From NCBI RefSeq assembly GCF_009742705.1, contig NZ_WPCU01000005.1:150706-214705 (forward strand): a DNA stretch of 64,000 nucleotides. The letters run 5' to 3'. The position numbers were made by a program, and so were the translations under genes. Below, piece by piece: positions 1 through 8,476 of this stretch. This DNA comes from Auraticoccus cholistanensis (GTDB lineage: Bacteria > Actinomycetota > Actinomycetes > Propionibacteriales > Propionibacteriaceae). Each line of letters begins with the position of its first letter. Within the stretch, counting starts at the first letter, position 1. A model generated the notes under the pieces. The model was not told where the DNA came from. It saw only the letters and a list, made by a program, of their open reading frames with translations, and did not search any database.

Positions 1-48
1 CGTGAGCGCGTCCGCCCCGACGAGGGCGCCCTCAGCCAGGGCTACTGA
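1..48 (+). CDS. 3' end of upstream gene, probably cydB (partial)
   Basis: Frame 1 is open from the window edge and stops at a TGA (46-48) that shares its A with the ATG of cydD (TGATG overlap). Only 15 codons are visible, so the product cannot be read. Because cydD and cydC follow directly and cydABDC operons are common in actinobacteria, the gene is most likely cydB, a cytochrome bd oxidase subunit. That identity is an inference from position only. Confidence 0.5.
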   Translation, partial: RERVRPDEGALSQGY

Positions 49-1763
49 TGCGGCGCGGCTGGACCGGGCGCGTCCTCGCCCTGCCCGGCAGCCGCGGCCT
101 GCTCCCCGTCTGCGTGCTGCTCGCCCTCGTGGTGGCCGCCGCGGTCGCGGTGCAGTGGACGCTGCTGGCCCGGGTGGTCGGGCGGGTGGTCGACCAGGAC
201 GTGGCACCGGCGGCCCTGCTCCCGCTGCTGGCGGGGGTGGTGCTCGCCTGGTTGGTCCGCTCCGGGGCGCTGGCGGTGCGGGACCGGACGGCGGCCCGGG
301 CCTCCTCCCGCGTCCGCGCGGGGGCCCGTCGTGCGCTGGCGGAGAAGCTGCTGCGGCTCGGGCCCGAGGCGGCGGCCGGCGAGCGGGCGGGTGAGCTCGC
401 CAGCACGGCCACCGAGGGCGTCGCACGGCTGGACGCCGTGGTGGGACGGTTCCTGCCCGGCGCCGTGAACGCCGTCGTGGTGGCCGGCTGCCTGCTGGTC
501 CTCGTCCTCGTCCTGGACCCGCTCAGCGGGCTGCTGCTGCTGCTCACGGGCCCGCTGCTGGTGGTCTTCCTCTGGCTCGTCGGGACCCACGCCGGCCGCG
601 CCGCCGAACGCCAGTGGGAGTCCCTCGGGATGCTGGGCGCCCTGCTCGTCGACACCCTGCGGGTGCTGCCGGTGCTCGTCGCCCACCGCCGCGGACCGTC
701 GGCCGCGCGCTGGCTCGCCGGGGTCGGCGAGGCCTACCGCACGGCCACCCTGAAGGTGCTCCGCACCGCGTTCCTGTCCGGGTTCGTGCTGGAGCTCGGC
801 GCGGCGCTGTGCACCGCACTCGTCGCGGTGACCGTCGGCATCCGGCTGTTCGAGGGAGGGCTGGAGCTCGAGCGGGCGCTGCTCGTGCTGCTGCTCGCCC
901 CGGAGTTCTTCGCCCCGCTGCGCGCGCTCGGGGCCGACCAGCACGCCCGGCTCGAGGGCCGGCCGGCGGCCGAGCGGCTGTTCGCCCTGCTCGACCAGCC
1001 GGAGCCGCCGCGCGGCCGCCGACCCGTGCCGCCGGGGGTCCCGCACGTCCGGCTGGTGGGGGTGACGGTCCGGGCCCAGGACCGGGTGCTCCTCGACGCC
1101 GTCGACCTCGACCTGCCACCCCGGTCCCGGACGGCCCTGGTGGGGCCCAGCGGGGCGGGGAAGACGACCGCGGCCCGGGTGCTGCTCGGACTCACCACCC
1201 CGTGCACCGGGGCCGTGCTGGTCGACGGGGTGCCGCTCGCCGAGCTCGACCCGGACGCGTGGCGGGCGCGGGTCGCCTACGTGCCCGAGCGGCCGTGGCT
1301 GCTGCCGGGTTCGGTGGCCGACAACGTCCGGCTGGGGCGCCCGGACGCCGACCACGCCGCGGTCGGACGGGCGCTGGCGGCGGCCCAGCTGCTCGACGTC
1401 GTCCGCCGGCTGCCGCGCGGGGTCGACACCGTGCTCGGCGAGGACGGCGCCCGGCTCTCCGGCGGGGAACGGCTGCGGCTGGCCCTCGCGCGCGCCTTCG
1501 TGGCCGACGCCGGGCTGGTCGTCCTGGACGAGCCCACGTCGCAGCTCGACGCCGCCGGCGAGGCCGCCGTGCTCGCCGCCCTCGACACCCTGGCCGAGGG
1601 ACGGACGGTGCTCACCATCACCCACCGGCAGGCTCCCCTGGAGCTGCACCAGCGGGTCGTGCGGCTCGCGGGCGGGCGGGTCGCGACGGAGACCGGGGTG
1701 GCCGCGGGGGAGGGCCTCACGGTGACCGGCACGGTGCCGGCGGGCGGGGAGAGCCGGGCATGA
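48..1763 (+). CDS. cydD: Thiol reductant ABC exporter subunit CydD
   Basis: A 571-residue half-transporter that pairs with CydC. The heterodimer exports cysteine/glutathione-type reductants and is needed to assemble cytochrome bd oxidase in the membrane. The first 300 or so residues are hydrophobic membrane segments. The C-terminal ATPase has Walker A GPSGAGKTT near residue 365, the signature LSGGE near 470 and Walker B VVLDEPTS near 493. The ATG start overlaps the stop of the upstream frame, and the stop overlaps the start of cydC (ATGA), so the genes look translationally coupled. The pairing with a second half-transporter and the family length support CydD over a generic exporter. Confidence 0.88.
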   Translation: MRRGWTGRVLALPGSRGLLPVCVLLALVVAAAVAVQWTLLARVVGRVVDQDVAPAALLPLLAGVVLAWLVRSGALAVRDRTAARASSRVRAGARRALAEKLLRLGPEAAAGERAGELASTATEGVARLDAVVGRFLPGAVNAVVVAGCLLVLVLVLDPLSGLLLLLTGPLLVVFLWLVGTHAGRAAERQWESLGMLGALLVDTLRVLPVLVAHRRGPSAARWLAGVGEAYRTATLKVLRTAFLSGFVLELGAALCTALVAVTVGIRLFEGGLELERALLVLLLAPEFFAPLRALGADQHARLEGRPAAERLFALLDQPEPPRGRRPVPPGVPHVRLVGVTVRAQDRVLLDAVDLDLPPRSRTALVGPSGAGKTTAARVLLGLTTPCTGAVLVDGVPLAELDPDAWRARVAYVPERPWLLPGSVADNVRLGRPDADHAAVGRALAAAQLLDVVRRLPRGVDTVLGEDGARLSGGERLRLALARAFVADAGLVVLDEPTSQLDAAGEAAVLAALDTLAEGRTVLTITHRQAPLELHQRVVRLAGGRVATETGVAAGEGLTVTGTVPAGGESRA

Positions 1764-3382
1764 GGACCGTGCTGGCGCTGGTACCCCGCGGGCGGGGGCT
1801 GCTGGCGGTGCTGCTCGGCGCGGCCGCGGTGCTCACCGGCACGCTGCTGCTGGCCACGTCGGGGGCGTTGATCACCGCGGCCTCTCGGCAGCCGGAGTCC
1901 CTGCTGGTGCTGCTGCCCATGATCACCGCGGTGCGGCTCTTCGCCGTCTCCCGGGCCACCCTGCGCTACGCCGAGCGGGTGGTCGCGCACGACCTCACGC
2001 TGCGGGTGGTCGCCCGGCTGCGGGTGCTGGTGCTGGAGCGGCTGGTGCCGCTGGCGCCCGCCGCCCTGCTCGGCACCCGCGGCGGCGAGCTGCTGGCCCG
2101 GGTCCGCAGCGACGTCGACGAGCTGCAGGGGGTGGTCCTGCGGCTGGCGGCCCCCGTCGCCGTGGCCGCGGTGGCCGGCGGGGTCGCCGTGGGCCTGACC
2201 GCGACCGTGTCGCCGCCGTCGGCCCTGGTGCTCGCGGTGCTGCTCACCGTGCTCGGGGTGGCGGTGCCGGTGCTGGCCGCCCGGGCCGGCCGCGGCGCCG
2301 CCGTCACGACCGCCCGGGCCGAGGCGGCGACGGGGGCGGAGGTGCTGGACCTGGTGCGCGGGCTGGCCGACCACCTGGCCTCCGACGGCGGACGCACGGC
2401 GCTGGCCACGCTGGACCGCGCCCTGGCCGCCCAGCAGGCCGCCGAGACCCGGACCGCCCGGCTCACCGCCGCCACCACGCTGGCCCGCGAGGGCGTCCCG
2501 GTCCTCGGCGTCGTCGCCGCGCTGTGGTTCGTGGGTCAGGACGTCACCACCGGCCGGACGGACCCCGTGCTGCTCGCCGCGGCCGCGCTGGGTGTCCTGG
2601 GGGCCTTCGAGGCCGTGGCGTCGCTGGGTCCGGCCTGGGCCTCGGCCGGGCGGATCCGCGCCGCCGCGGCCCGCGTGACGGCGCTGTCGGCACAGACCCC
2701 CGTGGTCACCGCCCCGGAGCAGCCGGCGCCCCGCCCGGCGGGGTGCGGCCTCGTGCTGGACCAGGTGGGGTTCAGCTACCCGGAGGCCAGCAGTCCGGTC
2801 CTCGCCGGGATGGATCTCGAGGTGGCGCCGGGGGAGAAGGTGGCCCTGGTCGGGCCCAGCGGGTCCGGGAAGAGCACCGTGCTCGCGCTCGCGCTGCGGT
2901 TCTGGGACCCCACCTCGGGGCGCGTGCTGCTGGGCGGCGTCCCGGCCGACCGGCTGGCCCTGGACGACGTGCGCGCGGCGGCCGCGTGGGCCCCGCAGGC
3001 GCCGCAGCTGCTCGGGGGGACGCTGGCCGGCAACCTGCGGCTGGCCCGCCCCGACGCCACGCCCGCGCAGCTCGAGGCGGCGCTGCACGAGCTGGGGCTC
3101 GGGGAGGTGCTGCAGCGGGTCGGGCTCGACGGCTGGATCGGTGAGGCCGGGGAGCGCCTGTCGGCGGGGGAGCGGGCCCGGGTCGGGCTGGCCCGGGTGC
3201 TGCTCGGCCCCGCCCCCGTCCTGCTGCTCGACGAGCCCACCGCGCACCTGGACCGGGCCGGCGCCGACCGGGTGCTGCAGCTCCTCCTCACCGACCCCCG
3301 CGCCGTCCTGCTGGTCACCCACGACGAGCAGCGGCTCGACCCGGCCTGGCGCGTGGTCAGGCTGGCGGGTGCTCCGGGCTGA
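1760..3382 (+). CDS. cydC: Thiol reductant ABC exporter subunit CydC
   Basis: A 540-residue partner of CydD. An N-terminal six-helix membrane domain is followed by an ATPase with Walker A GPSGSGKST near residue 364 and Walker B LLLDEPTAHLD near 487. The ABC signature reads LSAGE rather than the usual LSGGE, a mild departure. The open frame runs much further upstream out of cydD, but the ATG at 1760 gives the family length and the coupled overlap with cydD. The last 26 bases overlap the 3' end of the convergent kinase gene. Confidence 0.88.
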   Translation: MRTVLALVPRGRGLLAVLLGAAAVLTGTLLLATSGALITAASRQPESLLVLLPMITAVRLFAVSRATLRYAERVVAHDLTLRVVARLRVLVLERLVPLAPAALLGTRGGELLARVRSDVDELQGVVLRLAAPVAVAAVAGGVAVGLTATVSPPSALVLAVLLTVLGVAVPVLAARAGRGAAVTTARAEAATGAEVLDLVRGLADHLASDGGRTALATLDRALAAQQAAETRTARLTAATTLAREGVPVLGVVAALWFVGQDVTTGRTDPVLLAAAALGVLGAFEAVASLGPAWASAGRIRAAAARVTALSAQTPVVTAPEQPAPRPAGCGLVLDQVGFSYPEASSPVLAGMDLEVAPGEKVALVGPSGSGKSTVLALALRFWDPTSGRVLLGGVPADRLALDDVRAAAAWAPQAPQLLGGTLAGNLRLARPDATPAQLEAALHELGLGEVLQRVGLDGWIGEAGERLSAGERARVGLARVLLGPAPVLLLDEPTAHLDRAGADRVLQLLLTDPRAVLLVTHDEQRLDPAWRVVRLAGAPG

Positions 3383-3917
3383 GCCGTGCCCAGACCGCGG
3401 CCACGACCTCCTCGGCGCTGTGCCGGCCGGTGTCGAGGACGAGGTCGCAGGGGTCCATCCCGGCCCGCAGCTCCTCGAACCGGCGGTACGTGCGCCGCAG
3501 GAAGGCCGGGTCCTTCGACAACCCCCGCAGCGGGTCGCCCTCGACCCGTCGCAGCGCCGCGTCGAAGGAGCTGAGCAGCAGCACCCGCAACACCGCCACG
3601 TCGCCCGGCACCGACGCCATCAGCGCGTCGGTCTCCTGGCGGGAGAAGACGGAGCCGTGGGCCACCACCACGTCGACGTCGGTGGCCAGCCAGCCGGCGA
3701 CCAGCGCGCCGTGGGCGCGGTGGGCCTGCTGCCAGTGGTGCGTGGTGAGGCCACCGGGGGCGGCCACCATCCGGGCCACCTCGTCGACGTCCAGGCAGGC
3801 CACGGTGTGCCCGGCGCCGACCAGCCGCTCGGTGAGCAGCCGTGCGACGGTGCTCTTCCCGGCGGCGACCGGTCCGGTGACCAGCACCAGCCGGGCGGTC
3901 GGTCGCGGTGTCGTCAT
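3357..3917 (-). CDS. Small P-loop kinase (AAA/shikimate-kinase-like fold)
   Basis: A 186-residue protein with a Walker A motif GPVAAGKST at residues 15-23, close to the N-terminus, as in adenylate/shikimate/gluconate kinases and zeta-type kinases. The likely catalytic Asp lies in the stretch CLDVDE. No substrate-specific motif is recognised, so the substrate is unknown. It stands alone, convergent with cydC (26-bp overlap) and divergent from the GH20 gene. A TAGGTT box lies 9 nt before the ATG on its strand, suggesting a very short or absent leader. Confidence 0.6.
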   Translation of the reverse strand: MTTPRPTARLVLVTGPVAAGKSTVARLLTERLVGAGHTVACLDVDEVARMVAAPGGLTTHHWQQAHRAHGALVAGWLATDVDVVVAHGSVFSRQETDALMASVPGDVAVLRVLLLSSFDAALRRVEGDPLRGLSKDPAFLRRTYRRFEELRAGMDPCDLVLDTGRHSAEEVVAAVWARLSPEHPPA

Positions 3918-3973
3918 CGGGAGCCGAACCTACCCCGCCGTGCCCGCCGGCGATGTCAGCGGGAGCGCAGAAC

Positions 3974-3988
3974 TATCAGCCACTGATA
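3974..3988. promoter_or_regulatory. Palindrome between kinase and GH20 genes, operator-like
   Basis: TATCAG-CCA-CTGATA is a perfect 6+6 inverted repeat in the 175-bp divergent intergenic region, 104 bp before the GH20 start. Its A+T content stands out from the surroundings. It could be an operator for GntR/ROK-type control of amino-sugar use, but no regulator gene is adjacent. Confidence 0.4.
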
Positions 3989-4092
3989 ACGCCGGAGCCC
4001 TTGTGGCCCGCTCCCGCGGGTCCCTAGGTTGTCGCCGAGCCGCGGAGGTCCCAGGACGACGGTGTCCGGCCGCGGCAGGACGGAACACCCCC

Positions 4093-7000
4093 ATGCGCCG
4101 TAGTGCTCGTACCCCCCGGCCGAGGCACGCCCCGGCCGTCTGCCTGCTGGTGGCCTCGCTCGCCGCCATCCTCGCCCTGGCGCCCGGCAGCGCCTCCGCC
4201 GAACCGCCCGGGACGCCCCCGACGGCCTCCCGCGACGTCGCCCGGGACGGCACGGCGACCGCGGCGAGCGTCTACACCGGCGACCCCGCGCGGTTCGCCG
4301 CCGGCCACGTGAACGACGGCGACCTGTCCACCCGGTGGGGCTCGGACTACGCCCGCGACGGCGTGGTGGAGCCGCCGGCCAGCGACCACGACCCGAGCGC
4401 GGACTGGGTGCAGGTGGAGCTGGCCGAGCCCAGCCCCGTGGACCACGTCGTCATCGTCTGGGAGACCGCCCACGCCGCCGAGTACGAGCTGCAGGTGTCG
4501 ACCGACGGGTCGCGCTGGACCACCGTGGTCGACGTCGAGGACGGTCGCGGTGGCCGCGAGGTGCTGCAGGTCGACCAGCCGGAGCCCGTCAGCCACGTGC
4601 GCATGCAGGGTGTCCGGCCGGCCACCGGCTGGGGCTACTCGATCTGGTCGCTGGAGGTGTGGGACGGTCCCGCTCCCGGCAGCGGTGAGGCCGGCCGCAT
4701 CCTGCCCGCCCCGGTGAGCCAGCAGCCGGGGGAGGGGCCGGCGTTCCAGCTGACGGCCGCCACCCGCATCTCGGCCCCCGACCCGGACGCGGCCGCGGTC
4801 GCCGGACTGCTCGCCGAGGAGCTGCGGCCCGCCACCGGGTTCGCCCTGCCGGTCGTCGACGACCCCGCCGGCGACGGCGACATCGGTCTCGACCTCGTCG
4901 CCGACCTGCCGCTCGAGGAGCAGCCAGGCGGTGAGCAGCAGGAGGAGGCCTACGTCCTCGAGGCGACCTCGAGCGGCGTGCGCATCGCCGCCACCAGCCC
5001 GCACGGGCTGTTCAACGGCACCCGGACGCTGCGCCAGCTGCTGCCGCCGGAGGTGTACGGCGACGTGCTGCGCCCCGGTCCGTGGCCCGTGGAGCCGGTC
5101 CGCGTCGAGGACCACCCGCGCTACGGGCACCGCGGGCTGATGATCGACCCGGCGCGCAACTTCATCGAGGTGGACGAGGTCAAGCACATCATCGACGACC
5201 TGGCCGCCCACAAGGGCGACGTGCTCCACATCCACCTCACCGACGACCAGGGCTGGCGGCTGCAGATCGACAGCTGGCCGCGGCTGACCGAGGTCGGCGG
5301 GGCGATGTCGATGCCGGGCGGACGCACCGGGTTCTACACCCAGCAGCAGTTCGGCGAGCTGGTCCACTACGCCGCCGAGCGGTTCGTGCAGGTGGTGCCC
5401 GAGATCGACATGCCGGCCCACTCCACCGCGGCCATCGCGGCCTACCCGGAGCTGACCTGCGGCGGGGGCGTGCTCTGCCCCACCAGCGAGCGCACCTACG
5501 AGTTCATCGACGACGTCCTCGGCGAGGTCGCGGCGCTCTCGCCCGGCCCCTACCTGCACATCGGCGCCGACGAGGCCCCGATGGCCCACGACGACTACGT
5601 GGGCTTCGTGCGACGCGCCGAGGACATCGTGCAGAGCCACGGCAAGACCATGATCGGCTGGTCGCCCAGCCCCGGCGTCGGGCTGGACCGGGAGACGGTG
5701 CACCACTACTGGCAGGACCAGAGCCGCGAGATGACCCCCGCCTGGTTCGAGGCCCGGCACCCGGTGGTGCTCTCGCCCACCCAGCAGCTCTACCTCGACT
5801 ACCCCTACCCCGGCTACGACACCCGCCGCGCCTACAGCTGGGACCCCGCCGACATCACCGACGGCTGGACCGGGGAGTCGCTGAACGACCACGGCCTGCG
5901 GCAGGAGGACGTCCTGGGGCTGGAGGCCCCCATCTGGGGTGAGCGGATGCTCGGCGGGCTGCCCGACATCCAGCACCAGGTCTACCCCCGCCTCGGCGCC
6001 GTGCTGGAGAAGGCCTGGTCGCCGGCCGGGGCCACCGCCGACGCCGCCCCGCTGCTGGGACGGATGCAGACCCAGGGCGCCCGGTGGCTGTTCTCCGGCA
6101 CCACCTTCTACGTCGACCCCGAGATCGACTGGACCGGGGCGGCGGCCGGACGCGTGCTGACCCTGGACTCCGGACGCACCGTCCGCGGTGACGTCGCCGA
6201 CCTCGCCGTCCCCGGCGTCGACCCGGCCACCCTCAGCGCCACCATCGACTGGGGCGACGGCTCGTCGGACCCCGCCGAGGTGGTCGGCGGCACCGGCAGC
6301 CGACCCGCACTGGTCCGGCTCCGGGGCGAGCACACGTACCCGGCCCACGGCGACCACACCGGCACCGTGCGCGTCACCGGCCCCCGCGGGCTCGAGCTGA
6401 GCGCCACCTTCGAAGCCCGCACCGTGCCGCTGCTGGCGGGCGTCGCCGCGGCCGACGAGTACGTCGAGGACGGCAGCGCCGAGGTCGAGATCGAGCTGTT
6501 CAACTCCACCGACCGCCCGCTCCGGGCCGTGGTGACCCCCGCCGGGCCCGACGGCGTCCGGTTCACGCCCGGGAGCCGGCCCGTGGCCGTCCCGTCCGGC
6601 GCGGTCCGGACCGTCCGCTTCACCGTGCGCTCCACCGCCCCGGCCGGGCCGCTGCCGCTGACCTTCGCGGTGAGCACGACCTCAGGTCGTGACCAGGTGA
6701 GCCTGCCGGAGCTGTCGGTGGTGGTGGAGCAGCCGCACCGCGACCTCGCCGCCGCCTACGACGGGCACGGCATCACCGACGACGCCGACCCGGGCCCCCG
6801 CTGGCTGGGCGGCGGGATCGACGGCGACGGCTCGTCCTTCTCCTGGCAGGCCCTGGCCGAGCAGGGCGTCACCCCCGGTGGCGTCGTCGAGCGCGGCGGG
6901 TTCAGCTTCCGCTGGCCCGACGGCGGCGGGGACCCCGACCACGTGATCGCCGACGGCCAGCTGGTGGAGCTGGCGGGCCGTGGCCGGGAGCTCGGGCTGC

Positions 7001-7302
7001 TGCTCACCGGCGCCTACGCCCCGGTGTCGGGCACCGGCACGCTGCGCTACAGCGACGGCTCGGTGCAGGAGTTCCAGCTGCGGACCCCGGACTGGCACCA
7101 GCCGGGGACGTCGGAGGCGGAGCTCGTCGTGGCCACCGGCTACAACAACTTCCGCGACGGCACGCAGGTGCAGCGGCCCGCGAACGTGTTCCTGCAACGG
7201 GTGCCGCTGGACCCGGCGAAGACCCTGACCCACCTGGAGCTGCCCACCTCCGACCAGGGCGGCCCGTTTCACCACCGGGTCTTCGCGGTCGCCCTCCGCT
7301 GA
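4093..7302 (+). CDS. Secreted beta-N-acetylhexosaminidase, GH20, multidomain
   Basis: A 1069-residue exported glycosidase expected to release N-acetylglucosamine or N-acetylgalactosamine from chitin, peptidoglycan or glycan ends. A Sec signal peptide covers residues 1-36 (Arg-rich, then hydrophobic, ending SASA). Residues 45-190 resemble an F5/8-type (CBM32) sugar-binding domain; 210-340 the GH20b domain; 345-690 the catalytic barrel. That barrel holds HIHLTDDQGW and the catalytic pair D493-E494 in HIGADEAP. A PKD-like module (WGDG, about 690-770), a NEW3-like beta domain and a C-terminal beta domain of unknown role follow. The ATG at 4093 is chosen because it begins the signal peptide; the frame is open further upstream. 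Confidence 0.9.
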   Translation: MRRSARTPRPRHAPAVCLLVASLAAILALAPGSASAEPPGTPPTASRDVARDGTATAASVYTGDPARFAAGHVNDGDLSTRWGSDYARDGVVEPPASDHDPSADWVQVELAEPSPVDHVVIVWETAHAAEYELQVSTDGSRWTTVVDVEDGRGGREVLQVDQPEPVSHVRMQGVRPATGWGYSIWSLEVWDGPAPGSGEAGRILPAPVSQQPGEGPAFQLTAATRISAPDPDAAAVAGLLAEELRPATGFALPVVDDPAGDGDIGLDLVADLPLEEQPGGEQQEEAYVLEATSSGVRIAATSPHGLFNGTRTLRQLLPPEVYGDVLRPGPWPVEPVRVEDHPRYGHRGLMIDPARNFIEVDEVKHIIDDLAAHKGDVLHIHLTDDQGWRLQIDSWPRLTEVGGAMSMPGGRTGFYTQQQFGELVHYAAERFVQVVPEIDMPAHSTAAIAAYPELTCGGGVLCPTSERTYEFIDDVLGEVAALSPGPYLHIGADEAPMAHDDYVGFVRRAEDIVQSHGKTMIGWSPSPGVGLDRETVHHYWQDQSREMTPAWFEARHPVVLSPTQQLYLDYPYPGYDTRRAYSWDPADITDGWTGESLNDHGLRQEDVLGLEAPIWGERMLGGLPDIQHQVYPRLGAVLEKAWSPAGATADAAPLLGRMQTQGARWLFSGTTFYVDPEIDWTGAAAGRVLTLDSGRTVRGDVADLAVPGVDPATLSATIDWGDGSSDPAEVVGGTGSRPALVRLRGEHTYPAHGDHTGTVRVTGPRGLELSATFEARTVPLLAGVAAADEYVEDGSAEVEIELFNSTDRPLRAVVTPAGPDGVRFTPGSRPVAVPSGAVRTVRFTVRSTAPAGPLPLTFAVSTTSGRDQVSLPELSVVVEQPHRDLAAAYDGHGITDDADPGPRWLGGGIDGDGSSFSWQALAEQGVTPGGVVERGGFSFRWPDGGGDPDHVIADGQLVELAGRGRELGLLLTGAYAPVSGTGTLRYSDGSVQEFQLRTPDWHQPGTSEAELVVATGYNNFRDGTQVQRPANVFLQRVPLDPAKTLTHLELPTSDQGGPFHHRVFAVALR

Positions 7303-7309
7303 ACCGCGC

Positions 7310-7331
7310 CGGTGTGGTGCACGTCACACCG
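7310..7331. terminator. Weak hairpin after the GH20 gene
   Basis: A 7-bp stem (CGGTGTG/CACACCG) with an 8-nt loop lies 7 bp after the GH20 stop. There is no T tract. It may help to terminate GH20 transcription. Confidence 0.3.
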
Positions 7332-7439
7332 CCGCGCGCGTCACGGGCCGTGCTCCCGTGCGTCCTCCTGGTGAGGTCGCGACGAGCGCACCGCGGAGAT
7401 GACGGTCGGGGGACACGTCCGCGGCAGCACCACCGGCCC

Positions 7440-7487
7440 CGGACGACAGAGGGCCCCGTGCGCACACGCACGGGGCCCTCTGCTGGT
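7440..7487. repeat. 48-bp direct repeat, left copy (bounds the catabolic island)
   Basis: These 48 bases recur without mismatch and in the same orientation at 23083-23130. The repeat contains a terminator hairpin plus asymmetric flanks (CGGACGA on the left, CTGGT on the right). The rest of the 381-bp gap (7303-7683) between the convergent GH20 and SDR genes holds no gene that I can support. Confidence 0.85.
7447..7482. terminator. Strong bidirectional terminator hairpin
   Basis: A 16-bp perfect stem with a CACA loop (arms begin CAGAGGGCCCCGTGCG). An outer 10-bp stem, GGCCCCGGAC/GTCCGGGGCC, closes around it after a small internal loop. It sits between convergent genes, GH20 and SDR, and could serve both. 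Confidence 0.75.
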
Positions 7488-7683
7488 TGTCCGGGGCCGC
7501 CGGTCAGATCGCTCCGCCCGGCGGGCGTCACCACCTATGAAGTGGCCCTCGCTGCGCTGAGACGGGGAGCGACTGTGGAGCCGAGCCGGGACGTGTGCAA
7601 GCCGGACGCGACGGACGGGCCGCAGGCGCGCGGGCGTTCGCGGCCCGGAGCCGACGCCCGGCCGTCGTGCGGCGTCGCGTCGA

Positions 7684-8400
7684 TCAGAAGGTCGCCGACA
7701 GGCCCCCGTCCACGGCCAGCGAGGTACCAGTCACGTAGGTGTTGTGCGGGCTGGCCAGCCACGCCACGTGGCGAGCCACCTCGACAGGCTCCCCGGCACG
7801 GCCGGCCGGCAGCTTGCCGAACCGCTGGTAGACCTGGGCGAACTTCTCCGTGGTGAGGTCGGTTCCGCGGGTGTCGATGAAGCCAGGTGCGACGGCGGTC
7901 ACCAGGATGCCGTGCTCGGCCAGCTCCATCCCCAGCGTCCTGGTCAGCGCCGCCAGGCCGGCTTTGGAGATGTCGTAGGCCAGGCAGTGACGCGCGCCCC
8001 GGGAGCCGTGGATCGAGGTGATGTTGACGATGCGTCCGTAACCTCGTCGGGACATCCCGCGGGCCACAGCCTGGGAGAGGAAGACCGCAGCCTCGAGGTT
8101 GACCCGGAGCACCTGCTCGAAGTGATCAGGCTGCAGCTCCGGGAACGGTACGCGGCTCGGCACGGCGGCGCAGTTGACCAGGATGTCCAACGGCCCGTGC
8201 TCGTTCTCCACGCGGCTCACCAGACCAGGGATCCCGGCTGTGTCGGCGAGGTCGAACTGGTGGTGGGGGCGCCCGTCCGCGGCCGGGTCGACGTCCACGG
8301 TCACCACGTCGCAGCCCTGCTCCTCGAACGTGTCGGCGATCGCCGCTCCGATGCCGCGGGTCCCTCCAGTGACCAGGGCTCGCTGTCCAGTCAGGCTCAT
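7684..8400 (-). CDS. SDR-family NAD(P)-dependent oxidoreductase
   Basis: A 238-residue short-chain dehydrogenase. It has the cofactor motif TGGTRGIG near residue 11, NAA-like CAA (NCAAVPS) in the middle and the catalytic Tyr-Lys pair in YDISKAG, with Ser in NITSIHGS. It ends in the usual GTSLAVDGG segment. It is the last gene of the minus-strand island operon. With a sugar-acid dehydratase, lactonase and aldolase nearby, a role as a sugar or sugar-acid dehydrogenase is likely, but its substrate is not visible. A good Shine-Dalgarno (AGGAGGAAG) precedes the ATG. Confidence 0.85.
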   Translation of the reverse strand: MSLTGQRALVTGGTRGIGAAIADTFEEQGCDVVTVDVDPAADGRPHHQFDLADTAGIPGLVSRVENEHGPLDILVNCAAVPSRVPFPELQPDHFEQVLRVNLEAAVFLSQAVARGMSRRGYGRIVNITSIHGSRGARHCLAYDISKAGLAALTRTLGMELAEHGILVTAVAPGFIDTRGTDLTTEKFAQVYQRFGKLPAGRAGEPVEVARHVAWLASPHNTYVTGTSLAVDGGLSATF

Positions 8401-8476
8401 CGTCGTCTTCCTCCTGTGCTGTCGGACCGCCGTGGCGACGGTTCCACGGATTCGTCGGGGTGCTGCGTGCTCAGGG

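Noticed and set aside
4024-6357. Long open frame of 777 codons opposite the GH20 gene
   Set aside because: It has no family motif, is rich in Gly, Arg, Val, Gln and His as expected for an antisense frame in GC-rich DNA, and lies wholly over a clear GH20 enzyme.
7314-7856. Possible 180-aa gene in the gap after GH20
   Set aside because: It runs through the terminator hairpin and into the SDR gene, and its composition (Arg, Pro, Gly) is that of a random frame.
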